23,722 nt of DNA, taken from positions 1-23,722 of the forward strand of contig USLH01000010.1 of NCBI GenBank assembly GCA_900555435.1. The letters are read 5' to 3'. Every line of letters begins with the position of its first letter. The stretch's first letter is position 1. Shown in pieces: positions 15,965 through 22,967 of this stretch. The notes below the pieces were generated by a model. It searched no databases, was not told where the DNA came from, and saw only the letters and a program-made list of their open reading frames with translations. This DNA comes from an uncultured Oscillospiraceae bacterium. GTDB lineage: Bacteria; Bacillota; Clostridia; Oscillospirales; Ruminococcaceae. A program made the translations under genes and the position numbers.

Positions 15965-16606
15965 ATGAACTTTGATTATACACTTTATCTTGTTACTGAT
16001 CGTCAACTAATGAGCTGCGATAGCCTGACAGAAGCGGTGGAACAGGCAATTTTAGGAGGCTGCACAATGATACAACTCCGAGAAAAAGAATTGTCCTCAT
16101 TAGAATTTTACAATCAGGCTGTTGCCGTGAAACAGGTTACGGATAAATACCATATTCCCCTTATCATAAACGACCGGATAGATATTGCAATGGCTGTGCA
16201 GGCTACGGGGGTACATATTGGACAGCATGATTTACCTGCGGCTGCCGTCCGCAAAGTAATTGGGGAAAATATGCTGTTGGGAGTATCCGCATCTTCCATT
16301 GCAGAAGCAATACAGGCACAACAGGATGGTGCAGATTATTTGGGAGTTGGCGCAATGTTCCCTACTGGAACTAAAACCGACGCTGATTCTGTATCAATGG
16401 AAGAATTACAGAAAATCCGCGCAGCCGTTTCTTTGCCGATAGTTGTTATTGGCGGTATCAATAAGGGAAATGCAGGGCGTTTCAAGCCCATGGGAATTGA
16501 CGGGCTGGCTGTTGTATCTGCCATTATAGCGCAGTCTGATATAAAAGCTGCTGCTGCGGAACTGAAAGATTTATTTTGCGGAAAGGAAAAGAAAAATGGA
16601 TTTTAA
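15965..16606 (+). CDS. thiE: Thiamin-phosphate synthase ThiE
   Basis: This 213-residue TIM-barrel protein has the ThiE landmarks in order: LYLVTDR at 8-14, IQLREK (36-41), INDR, GVHIGQHDLP, GVGAMFPTGTK, and VVIGGINKGN. The enzyme joins HMP-PP with hydroxyethylthiazole phosphate to give thiamin monophosphate and pyrophosphate. No thiazole kinase (ThiM) or thiazole synthesis gene is in the cargo, so the thiazole must come from the host. The gene lies 11 nt after thiD with AGGCAGG upstream, and its last 11 nt overlap the HAD gene, which indicates coupled translation. Confidence 0.95.
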   Translation: MNFDYTLYLVTDRQLMSCDSLTEAVEQAILGGCTMIQLREKELSSLEFYNQAVAVKQVTDKYHIPLIINDRIDIAMAVQATGVHIGQHDLPAAAVRKVIGENMLLGVSASSIAEAIQAQQDGADYLGVGAMFPTGTKTDADSVSMEELQKIRAAVSLPIVVIGGINKGNAGRFKPMGIDGLAVVSAIIAQSDIKAAAAELKDLFCGKEKKNGF

Positions 16607-17252
16607 TGCGGCAATCTTTGATTTAGATGGAACAATTCTGGATTCAATGGATGTATGGGAGCATATAGATATTCAGTTTTTGAAAAAGAGAAATCTTCCC
16701 GTCCCGGAAAATTATGCAACTGAAATATGTGCAAGGAGTTTTGAGGAAGCCGCACAATACACCATTGATCTTTTTGGATTGCAGGAAACGGTAGAGGGAA
16801 TTATTGAGGAATGGAATAATATGGCGGTCGAGGAATACAGCAACCATGTCGGTCTGCTGCCCCATGCCCTTGATTATCTTCTGCGCTTAAAAGAACATGG
16901 AATAAAACTTGCAGTTGCTACGGGGTTGCCGGAAAAGCTCTATATGCCATGCTTAAAGAACAATTCGATTTTAGAATTATTTGACGCCTTATGTTCAACA
17001 GATGAGGTGCAGCGGGGAAAAGAATATTCGGATGTCTTTGAATTGGCTGCAAAAAAATTAGGGGTCGCACCTGAACACTGCATTGTGTTTGATGATGTAC
17101 TTCCAGCAATTAAAAGCGCAAAGGCAGCCCGTATGTTAGCAGGTGGGATTTATGATAAGTATTCCGCAGATCAGCGTGCAGAGATAGAAAGGATTGCTGA
17201 TATTTACTTACTTGATTTTCGGCAAGCACCGATCCCACACAAAGAGGCATGA
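16596..17252 (+). CDS. HAD-superfamily phosphatase (candidate thiamin-monophosphate phosphatase)
   Basis: This 218-residue protein has the four HAD motifs: FDLDGT with nucleophile Asp9 and Asp11, the motif II Thr109 (AVATGLPEK), Lys142 (GKEYSD) and the acidic pair Asp166-Asp167 (VFDDVLPAIKSAK). A helical cap fills residues 18-85, so it belongs to the beta-phosphoglucomutase-like branch. The family dephosphorylates small phosphorylated metabolites. Its place directly behind thiE, overlapping it by 11 nt, suggests that it dephosphorylates thiamin monophosphate to thiamin, as the HAD domain of plant TH2 (a TenA-HAD fusion) does. That role is inference; other sugar or nucleotide phosphates are possible. 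The stop overlaps the NUDIX start. Confidence 0.85.
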   Translation: MDFNAAIFDLDGTILDSMDVWEHIDIQFLKKRNLPVPENYATEICARSFEEAAQYTIDLFGLQETVEGIIEEWNNMAVEEYSNHVGLLPHALDYLLRLKEHGIKLAVATGLPEKLYMPCLKNNSILELFDALCSTDEVQRGKEYSDVFELAAKKLGVAPEHCIVFDDVLPAIKSAKAARMLAGGIYDKYSADQRAEIERIADIYLLDFRQAPIPHKEA

Positions 17253-17740
17253 AAATGGAAAAATGGGATTTATATAATGCAAAACGGGAAAAGTCTGGAA
17301 TAACAGTGTGCCGTGGAGAAATCATACCCAAAGGGCTGTATCATTTATCTGTGAGTGCATGGATCGTCAATCAGCAGGGGCAGTATCTTTTATCACAGCG
17401 GCATCCGAAAAAGCAATACCCTCTTTATTGGGAATGTACGGGTGGTTCTGTACTTTCCGGGGAAACCAGCTTGCAAGGAGCAATCCGAGAGGTAAAAGAA
17501 GAATTAGGAATACTGCTTACTCCCGGAAGTGAAAAATTGATTTATCAGACCAGACGGGAAAATGTGCAGGATTTTTACGATGTTTGGCTGTTTCATAGGG
17601 ATATAAAGATTGAAGAAATGCGTTTACAGGAAACAGAAGTTGTAGATGTTCAATGGGTAAGTTCAGATAAGTTATTTGAGATGTTTCGCCTGAAACAACT
17701 GCATCCCCTGATTACCTATGTAGAGCAGCTAATAGGCTGA
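17249..17740 (+). CDS. NUDIX hydrolase of the thiamin operon
   Basis: The 163-residue protein holds a perfect Nudix box at residues 66-88 (Gly66, Glu72, REVKEELGI at 80-88), the Mg-binding site for cleaving nucleoside diphosphate-like substrates. The fold around it (VSAWIVNQQGQYLLSQR, YWECTGGSV) resembles the IPP-isomerase-like Nudix group. It starts at ATG 17249, overlapping the HAD stop, or at the next ATG 17255. As last gene of a TPP-controlled operon it may act on damaged or surplus thiamin diphosphate, like the Nudix domain of fungal Tnr3, which hydrolyses oxidised TPP analogues. Substrate is inference; the Nudix call is firm. The stop lies 1 bp before the right direct repeat. Confidence 0.88.
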   Translation: MKMEKWDLYNAKREKSGITVCRGEIIPKGLYHLSVSAWIVNQQGQYLLSQRHPKKQYPLYWECTGGSVLSGETSLQGAIREVKEELGILLTPGSEKLIYQTRRENVQDFYDVWLFHRDIKIEEMRLQETEVVDVQWVSSDKLFEMFRLKQLHPLITYVEQLIG

Positions 17741-17741
17741 A

Positions 17742-17917
17742 AAAACGCCGGGCGCGGAGGCTATCAAAGCCTCTGCGTCCGGCGCTTCTTTTTTGTCCAT
17801 TTTCCCGCATTTAGAACCCTGTTTTGAGGGGAACAGGATAACTTTATCCACCTGCCTGCCGACCATGCGGAAAAACCCTTGATTTCCGTGGACTTTTACC
17901 GCCCTAAATGCGTAGAC
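17742..17917. repeat. Right 176-bp direct repeat flanking the thiamin cargo
   Basis: This is the second copy of 13949-14124 (174 of 176 identical). It is continuous with the Cys_rich_VLP gene on its right, supplying that gene's last codons and stop. The outer inverted pair is CGCATTTAG (17806-17814) with CTAAATGCG (17904-17912). Recombination between the two copies would remove a 3793-bp circle with the whole cargo and one repeat. Confidence 0.95.
17747..17794 (+). terminator. Terminator in right repeat, ends the thiamin operon
   Basis: GCCGGGCGC pairs with GCGTCCGGC, and the inner helix GAGGCT/AGCCTC is perfect in this copy; a T-run follows. It begins 7 nt after the NUDIX stop. On the other strand the hairpin is followed by GTTTTT, so it may also stop the mobilisation operon, which ends here in the opposite direction. 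Confidence 0.8.
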
Positions 17918-18267
17918 AGGAGGTATCTTTTCCGCTGGCGTTCCGCCTCTTTCTTCCGGCGCACCTGCACCGCGCAATCCGGGCAGTATTTGGCTCGGTT
18001 GGAGTTGGGTGTAAACGCCGCCCCGCAGACGGCGCAGCGTTTGATCTCGTCCCGGCCTTTGGTGATCTCGGCGCACAGGGCCGCGTCCAGCGGCAGGACG
18101 GCCACCTTGAACCACCGGCACAGCAGCGAATAGGAAATACTCTGCACACAGACACATTCCTCCCCATCGTCCAGCAGGAGGCAGTTTCCGTTACAGTAGT
18201 TGCAGCACTCATGAGTGAGCCTGCGGGCCTTGCGGTATTGGGGGTAACTCATTCTCGGTATGTTCAT
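17896..18267 (-). CDS. Cysteine-rich VLP-domain protein
   Basis: The 123-residue protein has an N-terminal cysteine group (CNYCNGNC, then CVC), the VAVLPLD stretch that gives the Cys_rich_VLP family its name, and a C-terminal zinc-finger-like CAVC-x15-CPDC followed by a basic tail (RRKKEAERQRKR). It probably binds zinc and perhaps DNA (inference). It is always small and encoded next to relaxases in these ICEs. Its ATG overlaps the relaxase stop (ATGA), so it is the last gene of the mob operon. The last seven codons lie inside the right direct repeat. Confidence 0.85.
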   Translation of the reverse strand: MNIPRMSYPQYRKARRLTHECCNYCNGNCLLLDDGEECVCVQSISYSLLCRWFKVAVLPLDAALCAEITKGRDEIKRCAVCGAAFTPNSNRAKYCPDCAVQVRRKKEAERQRKRYLLSTHLGR

Positions 18268-19598
18268 CGTTCCTGCGTATGCTCCTTTCCCGGCGCTGTC
18301 CGCAAAATGCTGTCTACATTCTGTTTGACAATGCCGTATTCTTTCAATTTCTGTTTCGCTTCGCTGTACTGTGCGGACAGCCGTTCCCGTTCTGCGTCCA
18401 GCTTTTTATACTCGGTTTTGAGGGCGTACAGGTTGGGGAGCTTTGTGATCCCGGCCTCTTTGAGCGCCTTTGCCGCCGCCTCATACAAGATCAGTTGGCT
18501 TTCATGCTGCCGCCGGAACGCGGCCTTGTCTTTGGCATTTCGCAGTTCCAGCGCCACAGGCCGGAGCTGCTTGTAGGCGGAGAGGTTTTTTATCAGCAGC
18601 GCCATATCCCCAAGTCGGCGTTCCGCGTCTTTCAGGGCGGAGGCCGCCGCGTCGTTTGCCGCGCTGATCTCGGCCAGCCTGCTTTCCAAGCCCTCGTAGC
18701 TGTCGATCTGGTGTTCTGTGAGGAAGTTTAAGGAATTGGCGGCCTGCTTCAAGTTGTGCAGCTTCGCCCACCGCGCATAGCCCGCCGACTGCTGGGCCTT
18801 GATACTGTCCTCCAAGGCAATCCGCAGGGAGATTTCCCCGTCGCTTCTTCTGCGCGGCCCCCGGTCAATGGCAATGCCCTTGATCCGCCGGGTGATCCGT
18901 TCCTCGGTGTAATCCTCCCCCAAGGTCTTGCAGCGGGTGAAGCGTTCCTGTCCGGGAGCGCGGAATGAAATAAACTTGCCCTGTTTGACTTCATAGCCCT
19001 GCGTCTCCATGAGCCGCAAAAAGCCGTCAAAGTCTTTGGCCTGCGGAATGGCCGCGTCGATGGCAATTTTCAGTTTTGCTTTCCAGCTCTTGCCCTTTTT
19101 CTGTGCGTCCCACTCGGCATAGGTTTTGCCCTTGTCCTTGCCGGGCTTTACCACAGACAGGCCGTGTTCCTTGCACAGCCGGTCGCTGGTGCGCCGGATA
19201 AAGGCATAGCTCTGGCGGTTGGAAATGTACTTGCGCTGGTTCGCCATATCCACGGCGCAGAAAATGATGTGGTTATGCAGATGGCCCTTGTAGATGTGGG
19301 TGGTAATCACATAGGGGTATTTGCCTTGCAACACTTCATCGGCAAGCTGCCGCCCGATCTCATGGGCCTGCTCCGCCGTGGTTTCCCCCGGTTCAAAGGC
19401 TTGTATCAGGTGGTGGGCCAGATTGTTGCCCTTTTGGTACGCCTGATCTAACAGCATTTGAAATTCAATATCCGCTGTTTCATAGGAACAGCCATAGGAA
19501 GAAACGAACAGCTTTTCATCGGTCTTGTCCGGGTTCTCGATGTAGTCCAGCGCCTTTTTCAGCGTTGACTTGATAGGATGGATCTTTGTAACTGCCAT
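18264..19598 (-). CDS. MOBP-type relaxase/mobilisation nuclease
   Basis: The 444-residue protein begins MAVTKIHPIKSTLKKALDYI, giving a candidate catalytic Tyr19. Its metal-binding histidine motif GHLHNHIIF has His106, His108 and His110, with His101 close by. This is the relaxase domain (PF03432-like), which nicks oriT and stays bound to the 5' end of the transferred strand. The C-terminal half is helical and charged. The N-terminus overlaps mobC by 40 nt, and the stop overlaps the Cys_rich_VLP gene, so all three form one operon on the minus strand. It converges with the thiamin operon. Confidence 0.92.
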   Translation of the reverse strand: MAVTKIHPIKSTLKKALDYIENPDKTDEKLFVSSYGCSYETADIEFQMLLDQAYQKGNNLAHHLIQAFEPGETTAEQAHEIGRQLADEVLQGKYPYVITTHIYKGHLHNHIIFCAVDMANQRKYISNRQSYAFIRRTSDRLCKEHGLSVVKPGKDKGKTYAEWDAQKKGKSWKAKLKIAIDAAIPQAKDFDGFLRLMETQGYEVKQGKFISFRAPGQERFTRCKTLGEDYTEERITRRIKGIAIDRGPRRRSDGEISLRIALEDSIKAQQSAGYARWAKLHNLKQAANSLNFLTEHQIDSYEGLESRLAEISAANDAAASALKDAERRLGDMALLIKNLSAYKQLRPVALELRNAKDKAAFRRQHESQLILYEAAAKALKEAGITKLPNLYALKTEYKKLDAERERLSAQYSEAKQKLKEYGIVKQNVDSILRTAPGKEHTQER

Positions 19599-19888
19599 AT
19601 CTGTGCCAGCGCCCCCTTGATGTCCTCCAAGTCCTGCGCGTACACAGTCCCGGTACTGTTGATACGCCTTGCAATCTGGTTGATGTTGACGCCGATTTTT
19701 TGCAGCTCTGCGGTCTGCGCCCGGACGGGGCCGGTGTCGATATGGACGATATAGCCGTCAATCAGCATTTTCCGGGCGTAGGCAGAAAAGTTCTTTGTGC
19801 CAAGCTGGGCCATCTTCTGTTGGATCAGCGCCCGTTCCTCCGGCGTCACCGGGACGCGCAGCACAAACTTCCGTTTTCGGTTTGCCAC
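19559..19888 (-). CDS. mobC: MobC-like relaxosome accessory protein (ribbon-helix-helix)
   Basis: I place the start at GTG 19888 because GGAGGTGA lies 4 nt upstream of it; an in-frame ATG at 19906 overlaps that site and has none of its own. The 109-residue protein opens with ANRKRKFVLRVPVTPEE, a basic beta-strand, and continues with helices (ALIQQKMAQLGTKNFSAYAR, and GVNINQIARRINSTGTV), the hallmark of MobC-type accessory proteins. They bind oriT and help the relaxase to open the DNA. The gene is first in the mob operon and directly downstream of the oriT-like repeat. Confidence 0.88.
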   Translation of the reverse strand: MANRKRKFVLRVPVTPEERALIQQKMAQLGTKNFSAYARKMLIDGYIVHIDTGPVRAQTAELQKIGVNINQIARRINSTGTVYAQDLEDIKGALAQIWQLQRSILSSQR

Positions 19889-19910
19889 TTTCTCACCTCC
19901 ATTCATTCAG

Positions 19911-19986
19911 GGGTTTGGGGACTTCCCCAAGATACAAACGGGAAGCCGTTTGCCGGGAGTGTGGCTACACTCCCTATGCTTGCTGT
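19911..19986 (-). other. Candidate oriT region upstream of mobC (38-bp inverted-repeat partner B)
   Basis: Positions 19949-19986 are the exact inverse of 8939-8976 and hold the hairpin GGGAGTGT-GGCT-ACACTCCC. Positions 19911-19926 hold the shared palindrome TTTGGGGACTTCCCCAA. Inverted repeats immediately upstream of mobC and the relaxase are where oriT lies in many MOBP systems. The nick site cannot be placed from the sequence alone. Confidence 0.6.
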
Positions 19987-20064
19987 CTTTGTTCTTCTTC
20001 CCTTAAAAAGCGTTCTGACCCCAAAGAAATACCCGCAAAATCCCCATTTTTCCGAAAACCGCAC

Positions 20065-20096
20065 AAAAAAAGAGAGGGCGCAGCCTTGCGTCCTCC
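20065..20096 (-). terminator. Rho-independent terminator of the XRE gene
   Basis: Read on the minus strand, GAGGACGCA-AGGC-TGCGCCCTC (20095 down to 20074, one G-U pair) is followed by TC and seven T (20071-20065). It lies 22 nt beyond the XRE stop and keeps its transcript out of the oriT/mob region. Confidence 0.8.
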
Positions 20097-20117
20097 CAAA
20101 AACAAAACAGAGGGTTG

Positions 20118-20486
20118 TTATGCACCCTCCGTTTCGTCATTCTTCTGTTGAATTTGAATGGCCCCGTCAATCGCGCCCTCGATGATCGGCAGAAATTCTT
20201 CCGGGCAGAGTTTCAGCTTGTGGCTGACCCGCTGCCGCTGTGCGCTTTCCTCCCGCATGATCTCCGGGTTAAAATACCGTTCCACGGGAAGCCCGCAGAT
20301 TTTGATAAGCTGTATGATAACCGGCAGGCTGGGAATCGTGCCGTCATTTTCGATGTTGGCAAGATAGCGCCAGTCGATATTGACCTGTTCTGCCAGCGTC
20401 TTACGCGATAACTGCTTTACTTTCCGCGCCTCTTTTACATCTGCGCCGAAAGTTTCAAAGCCGGGACAATCTTTGATATTTGCCAT
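20118..20486 (-). CDS. XRE-family helix-turn-helix regulator
   Basis: The 122-residue protein begins at ATG 20486 (MANIKDCPGFETFG), preceded by GGGTGGTG; a further in-frame ATG at 20528 lacks such a site. Residues 14-70 form an HTH_3/XRE domain (KQLSRKTLAEQVNIDWRYLA, then IENDGTIPSLPVIIQLIKIC). The C-terminal part (60-122) is a helical tail with no recognised domain. Regulators of this type sit beside the mob or right-end modules of Tn1549-like ICEs and may control transfer genes, but the targets are not visible here. It is transcribed away from the GntR module, with 206 nt between them. Confidence 0.85.
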   Translation of the reverse strand: MANIKDCPGFETFGADVKEARKVKQLSRKTLAEQVNIDWRYLANIENDGTIPSLPVIIQLIKICGLPVERYFNPEIMREESAQRQRVSHKLKLCPEEFLPIIEGAIDGAIQIQQKNDETEGA

Positions 20487-20617
20487 ATAGCACCACCCAT
20501 CTACATTGTATATTTCATATTTTCTCAATGGAATGTTGCTATATGCAGGAAGATTAAACTTTATAATTCATATCCCGAAACATAGGCAGAGGAAATTATT
20601 TCCACCCCCTTGAAATA

Positions 20618-20653
20618 TTGACAAGATACGCCTCTCGTGTTATACTGTTATAC
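20618..20653 (+). promoter_or_regulatory. Promoter and candidate operator of the GntR-ABC operon
   Basis: TTGACA (20618-20623), a 17-bp spacer and TATACT (20641-20646) form a strong vegetative promoter. The -10 box lies in a tandem 8-bp repeat TGTTATAC-TGTTATAC (20638-20653). A YtrA-type repressor bound there would block transcription, which fits autoregulation by the next gene (inference). Confidence 0.75.
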
Positions 20654-20692
20654 ACAACAGCATGACAGTTAAAACACACGGAGGATGCAGCA

Positions 20693-21076
20693 ATGAAACT
20701 GATTATTTCAAATGTATCTGGCGTCCCCATATACGAGCAGATTAAACAGCAGATCAAGGCGGCTATTTTATCTGGCGAGCTTCAAGCCGAAGAAACTTTG
20801 CCCTCCCTTAGAACACTTGCCAAAGACTTAAAGATCAGCGTCTTAACAGTGACAAAGGCATACACAGAATTAGAGCAAGAGGGCTTTGTTAAAAATGTGC
20901 AGGGGCGCGGATGTTTCGTAATGGGGTCTGGTTCAGAACTGATTAAGGAGCAGCTTATTTGCAAAGTAGAAAACAATCTCACCGAAGCAATAAAAGCTGC
21001 AAGAATGGCAAATCTATCCACAGAGGAATTACATCGCCTTTTGGACATTTTAACGGAGGTAAAAACAGATGACTAA
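20693..21076 (+). CDS. GntR-family regulator, YtrA subfamily
   Basis: This is a short 127-residue GntR protein with a winged helix-turn-helix at residues 8-76 (PIYEQIKQQIKAAILSGEL, LPSLRTLAKDLKISVLTVTK, and wing GFVKNVQGRGCFV). The small C-terminal helical part, without a ligand-binding domain, is typical of the YtrA subfamily. YtrA members repress adjacent ABC transporter operons and are released by cell-wall-active peptides or antibiotics. GGAGGA lies at 20680-20685. The 3' end overlaps the ATPase gene by 8 nt, which places repressor and transporter in one operon. Confidence 0.92.
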   Translation: MKLIISNVSGVPIYEQIKQQIKAAILSGELQAEETLPSLRTLAKDLKISVLTVTKAYTELEQEGFVKNVQGRGCFVMGSGSELIKEQLICKVENNLTEAIKAARMANLSTEELHRLLDILTEVKTDD

Positions 21077-21929
21077 TTATTTAGAGGTAACGAATCTTTC
21101 AAAATCTTTTGATTCTTTTCAGCTTCACAATATCAGCTTTACTTTGCCAAAGGGATATATTATGGGCTTGATCGGCCCGAATGGTTCTGGCAAAACAACG
21201 ACAATCAAACTGATTTTGAATATGCTCAAGCGCACCGGCGGCACAGTCAAAGTGATGGGGCTGGATAATATCGCAGAAGAACAAAAAGTAAAATCAGAGC
21301 TGGGCGTTGTTTTCGATACAAATTATTTCAGTGATGATTGGAAAGTGTCGCAGATTGAAAAATCCATTTCGGTATTTTATCCAAATTGGGACAGCCAGAA
21401 ATTTGCGGATATGTTACGGAAATTTCACATTGCACCAACCAAAAAGGTAAAAGAACTTTCCAAAGGTATGCAGATGAAGTTAATGCTTGCCTGTGCGTTT
21501 TCATACGACGCCAAGCTGCTGATCCTCGACGAGCCGACCAGTGGACTTGATCCGGTTTCCAGAGATGAACTTTTGAAAATTCTTTCAGAGTATATTGAAG
21601 ATGGCGAGCATAGTGTTTTGTTCTCCACCCATATCACAGGCGATTTGGAGCGTGCAGCCGATTATATTACCTACATCAGTTATGGCGAGCTGTACTTTAC
21701 TGGCAGCAAAGACGATTTTGTAGATATGTTCCGCATTGTAAAAGGTGGAATTGAGGAACTGTCCGATGATCTGAAAAATAAGGCGGCTGGTATTCGTACA
21801 TTCCCTACGGGATTTGAGGCTCTGATGAAAACCGAAGATATTAACGGTTTCTCCAACCTGACTGTTGAGCCTGCCACCATTGATGAAATTGTAGTGTTTA
21901 CAAGCAAGAAAGGTGACGATTATGAGTAA
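21069..21929 (+). CDS. ABC transporter ATP-binding protein
   Basis: The 286-residue protein has Walker A GPNGSGKT (36-43), signature LSKGM (130-134), Walker B LLILDEP with Asp154-Glu155, and the switch His in FSTHI. It belongs to the YtrB/CcmA-like group paired with small ABC-2 permeases. About 75 residues after the nucleotide-binding core form a C-terminal extension of unknown role. The start is ATG 21069 with GGAGG at 21055-21059, inside the GntR gene. Together with the next gene it would form an exporter or envelope-stress transporter whose substrate cannot be read from the sequence. Confidence 0.93.
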   Translation: MTNYLEVTNLSKSFDSFQLHNISFTLPKGYIMGLIGPNGSGKTTTIKLILNMLKRTGGTVKVMGLDNIAEEQKVKSELGVVFDTNYFSDDWKVSQIEKSISVFYPNWDSQKFADMLRKFHIAPTKKVKELSKGMQMKLMLACAFSYDAKLLILDEPTSGLDPVSRDELLKILSEYIEDGEHSVLFSTHITGDLERAADYITYISYGELYFTGSKDDFVDMFRIVKGGIEELSDDLKNKAAGIRTFPTGFEALMKTEDINGFSNLTVEPATIDEIVVFTSKKGDDYE

Positions 21930-22572
21930 TATTTTGAAATCCACAAAATTAGATATTGCATTGGTAAAACCATATTTTAAGACAATTTGTTTCACCCTGC
22001 TTCTGCCGATTGTGTTTGCCGCAATCAATCGTTCTTTACTGACAGGGGTATCATTTGCTATGTGCTTTATTGCCATGACGACGGGATATACCTTTTCCAT
22101 CACAGAAAAAAACAGCATGGATCGGCTGTTTGGTATTTTACCTGTTCGGAAAAGCGAGCTTGTGATCGGACGCTATGTTTTCGTCCTTGCAATGGGGCTT
22201 CTTTCCTTGATTATTTCTTTGATTGCACAGCCGCTTGTCTTGAAAGTGCTGGGTGAAACAGTTGGCGTATTTGATATTGTAACTGCCGCTATTGCAGGAG
22301 TATTCTTATTTGCACTCTATACTGTGTTCCAGATTCCGGGATATTACAAGTACGGCTCAATCAAAGGACGGGTATTTATGTATATTCCAGTGGCCGGTTT
22401 TTTGGTGACTTTACTTCTTCTCTCTAAAATGCCAGCTATCGGGAACTCAATTATTTCAGTCGTTGAATCTTCTCCGATACTTCTCGTTTTCCTTGCGGTT
22501 TTTGCTATTGTTGTGATGTATGCGGTTTCAATCTTCTTGTCCATTCGGGTTATGAAGAATAAGGAAATGTGA
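21922..22572 (+). CDS. ABC-2 type transporter permease
   Basis: The 216-residue membrane protein has about six hydrophobic segments (for example TICFTLLLPIVFAAI, FAMCFIAMTTGYTFSI, GLLSLIISLIAQPLV, IAGVFLFALYTVF, GFLVTLLLLSK and LLVFLAVFAIVVMYAVSIFL). The motif EKNSMDRLFGILPVRKSELVIGRY between segments two and three is typical of small ABC-2 permeases paired with YtrB-like ATPases. I chose ATG 21922, which overlaps the ATPase stop and has AAAGGTGA upstream, rather than GTG 21913. Confidence 0.9.
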   Translation: MSNILKSTKLDIALVKPYFKTICFTLLLPIVFAAINRSLLTGVSFAMCFIAMTTGYTFSITEKNSMDRLFGILPVRKSELVIGRYVFVLAMGLLSLIISLIAQPLVLKVLGETVGVFDIVTAAIAGVFLFALYTVFQIPGYYKYGSIKGRVFMYIPVAGFLVTLLLLSKMPAIGNSIISVVESSPILLVFLAVFAIVVMYAVSIFLSIRVMKNKEM

Positions 22573-22581
22573 GGTGATTGT

Positions 22582-22695
22582 ATGGATTTCACAATTTTGG
22601 CAGTTGTGCTTTTGATTGGTGTTGGCGTTCCTATCCGTAATAAACTCATACGGAAATATCGGGATAAGAAAAAGAATGATCGCAATTCGGAGTGA
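22582..22695 (+). CDS. 37-residue single-span membrane miniprotein
   Basis: ATG 22582 follows GAGGTGA by 5 nt. The product has a hydrophobic N-terminal helix (FTILAVVLLIGVGVPI, residues 3-18) and a strongly basic tail (RNKLIRKYRDKKKNDR). It begins 9 nt after the permease stop and its end lies 5 nt before the ATG of the KTR gene. The position suggests a small transporter accessory subunit, but no family is recognised. Confidence 0.65.
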   Translation: MDFTILAVVLLIGVGVPIRNKLIRKYRDKKKNDRNSE

Positions 22696-22700
22696 ACAAT

Positions 22701-22889
22701 ATGGAGAAAACAGAGTTCATCCGCTGCCCAGTCTGCGGGAATAAAACACGCGACAAAATCCGGGAAGATACCATTCTAAAAAATTTTCCTCTCTTTTGTC
22801 CAAAATGCAAAAGTGAATGTCTAATCGACATTGAGCAATTCCATATAACCGTTATCAAAGCGCCAGACGCACAGCCGCAGAGCCGATAA
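22701..22889 (+). CDS. Cysteine-rich KTR-domain protein
   Basis: This 62-residue protein contains two CxxC pairs (CPVCGNKTR and CPKCKSEC) and the KTR signature of the Cys_rich_KTR family, common in mobile elements of Firmicutes. It probably binds zinc like a small ribbon; its function is unknown. I use ATG 22701; a GTG at 22692 would overlap the preceding gene's stop and is also possible. It lies between the transporter genes and the VanZ-like gene, an arrangement seen repeatedly in these accessory modules (recalled, not searched). Confidence 0.85.
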   Translation: MEKTEFIRCPVCGNKTRDKIREDTILKNFPLFCPKCKSECLIDIEQFHITVIKAPDAQPQSR

Positions 22890-22932
22890 CATAAAAGGAG
22901 AACACTCTTTTTATGATTGGCTCTGCTTTTTT
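22877..22932 (+). terminator. Long hairpin with T-run between KTR and VanZ genes
   Basis: GCAGAGCC (22877-22884) pairs with GGCTCTGC (22919-22926), with further inner pairing CATAAAA/TTTTATG and GAG/CTC, followed by six T. The 5' arm starts inside the KTR gene. The inner part holds AAAGGAG and an ATG (22913), so it may be a leader-type attenuator for the VanZ gene rather than a simple operon end. Confidence 0.7.
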
Positions 22933-22967
22933 ATTAGCAACAGAAAGCCTTGAAAGGAGTTTTCAAT

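Noticed and set aside
13949..17917. Direct repeats as an IS or transposon target duplication
   Set aside because: 176 bp is far longer than usual target duplications, and there are no terminal inverted repeats or transposase in the insert.
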